Assembly (NCBI GenBank): GCA_030536655.1
Contig: JAUNPN010000006.1
Span: 1-51,627, forward strand
Length of the DNA stretch: 51,627 bases
From: a bacterium
Lineage (GTDB): Bacteria > Bacillota > Clostridia > UBA1381
Direction: 5' to 3'
The position numbers and the translations under genes were made by a program. Position 1 is the first letter of the stretch. Every line of letters begins with the position of its first letter. The notes under the pieces were generated by a model. It had not been told where the DNA came from. It ran no database searches and was given only the letters and a program-made list of their open reading frames with translations. Below are positions 51,593 to 51,627 of the stretch, one piece after another.

Positions 51593-51627
51593 TTAATTAA
51601 CGCCTAACGGCTTAGCACGCATTGAAC
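51577..51627. repeat. 51-nt dispersed repeat, copy 2 (3' end of the PL11 gene, window end)
   Basis: 50 of 51 bases match 24954-25004 (difference A/G at position 26). The PL11 frame reads LRNH and stops inside it. The window ends here, so the full element cannot be seen. Confidence 0.85.

Noticed and set aside
1-51627. CRISPR array, prophage or conjugative module
   Set aside because: No regularly spaced repeats, cas, integrase, transposase, phage or relaxase genes were seen; gene content is mostly housekeeping with two large exported proteins.

Overview
The window looks like chromosome from a Gram-positive, spore-forming anaerobe of the class Clostridia. The evidence is the gene order fapR-plsX-fab-acpP-fabF-rnc-smc-ftsY, the cmk-plsC-ispH/S1 fusion, FabK as the enoyl reductase, HPr with the regulatory Ser46, a SpoVAC gene, a clostridial HutP, strong TTGACA/TATAAT-type promoters and GGAGG ribosome binding sites. 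A 1672-residue secreted rhamnogalacturonan lyase and a 1729-residue secreted protein suggest a gut plant-polysaccharide (pectin) degrader, perhaps Monoglobus-like; that last point is inference.

Layout. 1-5.7 kb: end of a tRNA-Thr, a consensus promoter, a 61-residue small protein and a giant secreted protein. 5.7-10.4 kb: short genes with their own promoters (small minus-strand protein, membrane glycosyltransferase, efp, CD1247-like protein, hemW, tRNA-Leu, 60-residue protein). 10.5-15.3 kb: heterodimeric ABC exporter plus two metallophosphoesterases. 15.4-17.1 kb: recA and ptsH. 17.2-27.0 kb: a long co-directional run uvrC-pgeF-lipoprotein-flavoprotein-hutP-aroH-cmk-plsC-ispH/rpsA. 27.1-41.0 kb: fatty acid/phospholipid operon running into rnc, an Elp3-like radical SAM gene, smc and ftsY. 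41.0-43.8 kb: xpaC-telA and an MmcQ/YjbR protein. 43.8-46.5 kb: a palindromic element, aroE-aroK, an Rrf2 regulator and a convergent spoVAC. 46.6-51.6 kb: the PL11 lyase.

How genes work together. FapR probably controls plsX and the fab genes, which supply acyl-ACP to PlsX and PlsC. IspH/S1, Cmk and PlsC are grouped as core growth functions. AroE, AroK and AroH belong to aromatic amino acid synthesis but are split over two sites. The two ABC half-transporters carry complementary degenerate ATPase motifs and must pair.

Most striking non-coding content: (1) two copies of a ~100-nt structured RNA element, before uvrC and between fabG and acpP, with covarying stems and a shared 19-nt hairpin core; (2) a 51-nt repeat at the 3' ends of plsC and the PL11 gene that supplies the stop codon and carries stops in all three frames; (3) a 164-nt long-palindrome element beginning a few bases after a near-consensus promoter in front of aroE; (4) 21-bp-phased direct repeats in front of the Rrf2 gene; (5) a sporulation-type (sigma G/F-like) promoter candidate in front of spoVAC. 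No CRISPR array, prophage, rRNA, integrase or transposase gene was seen.
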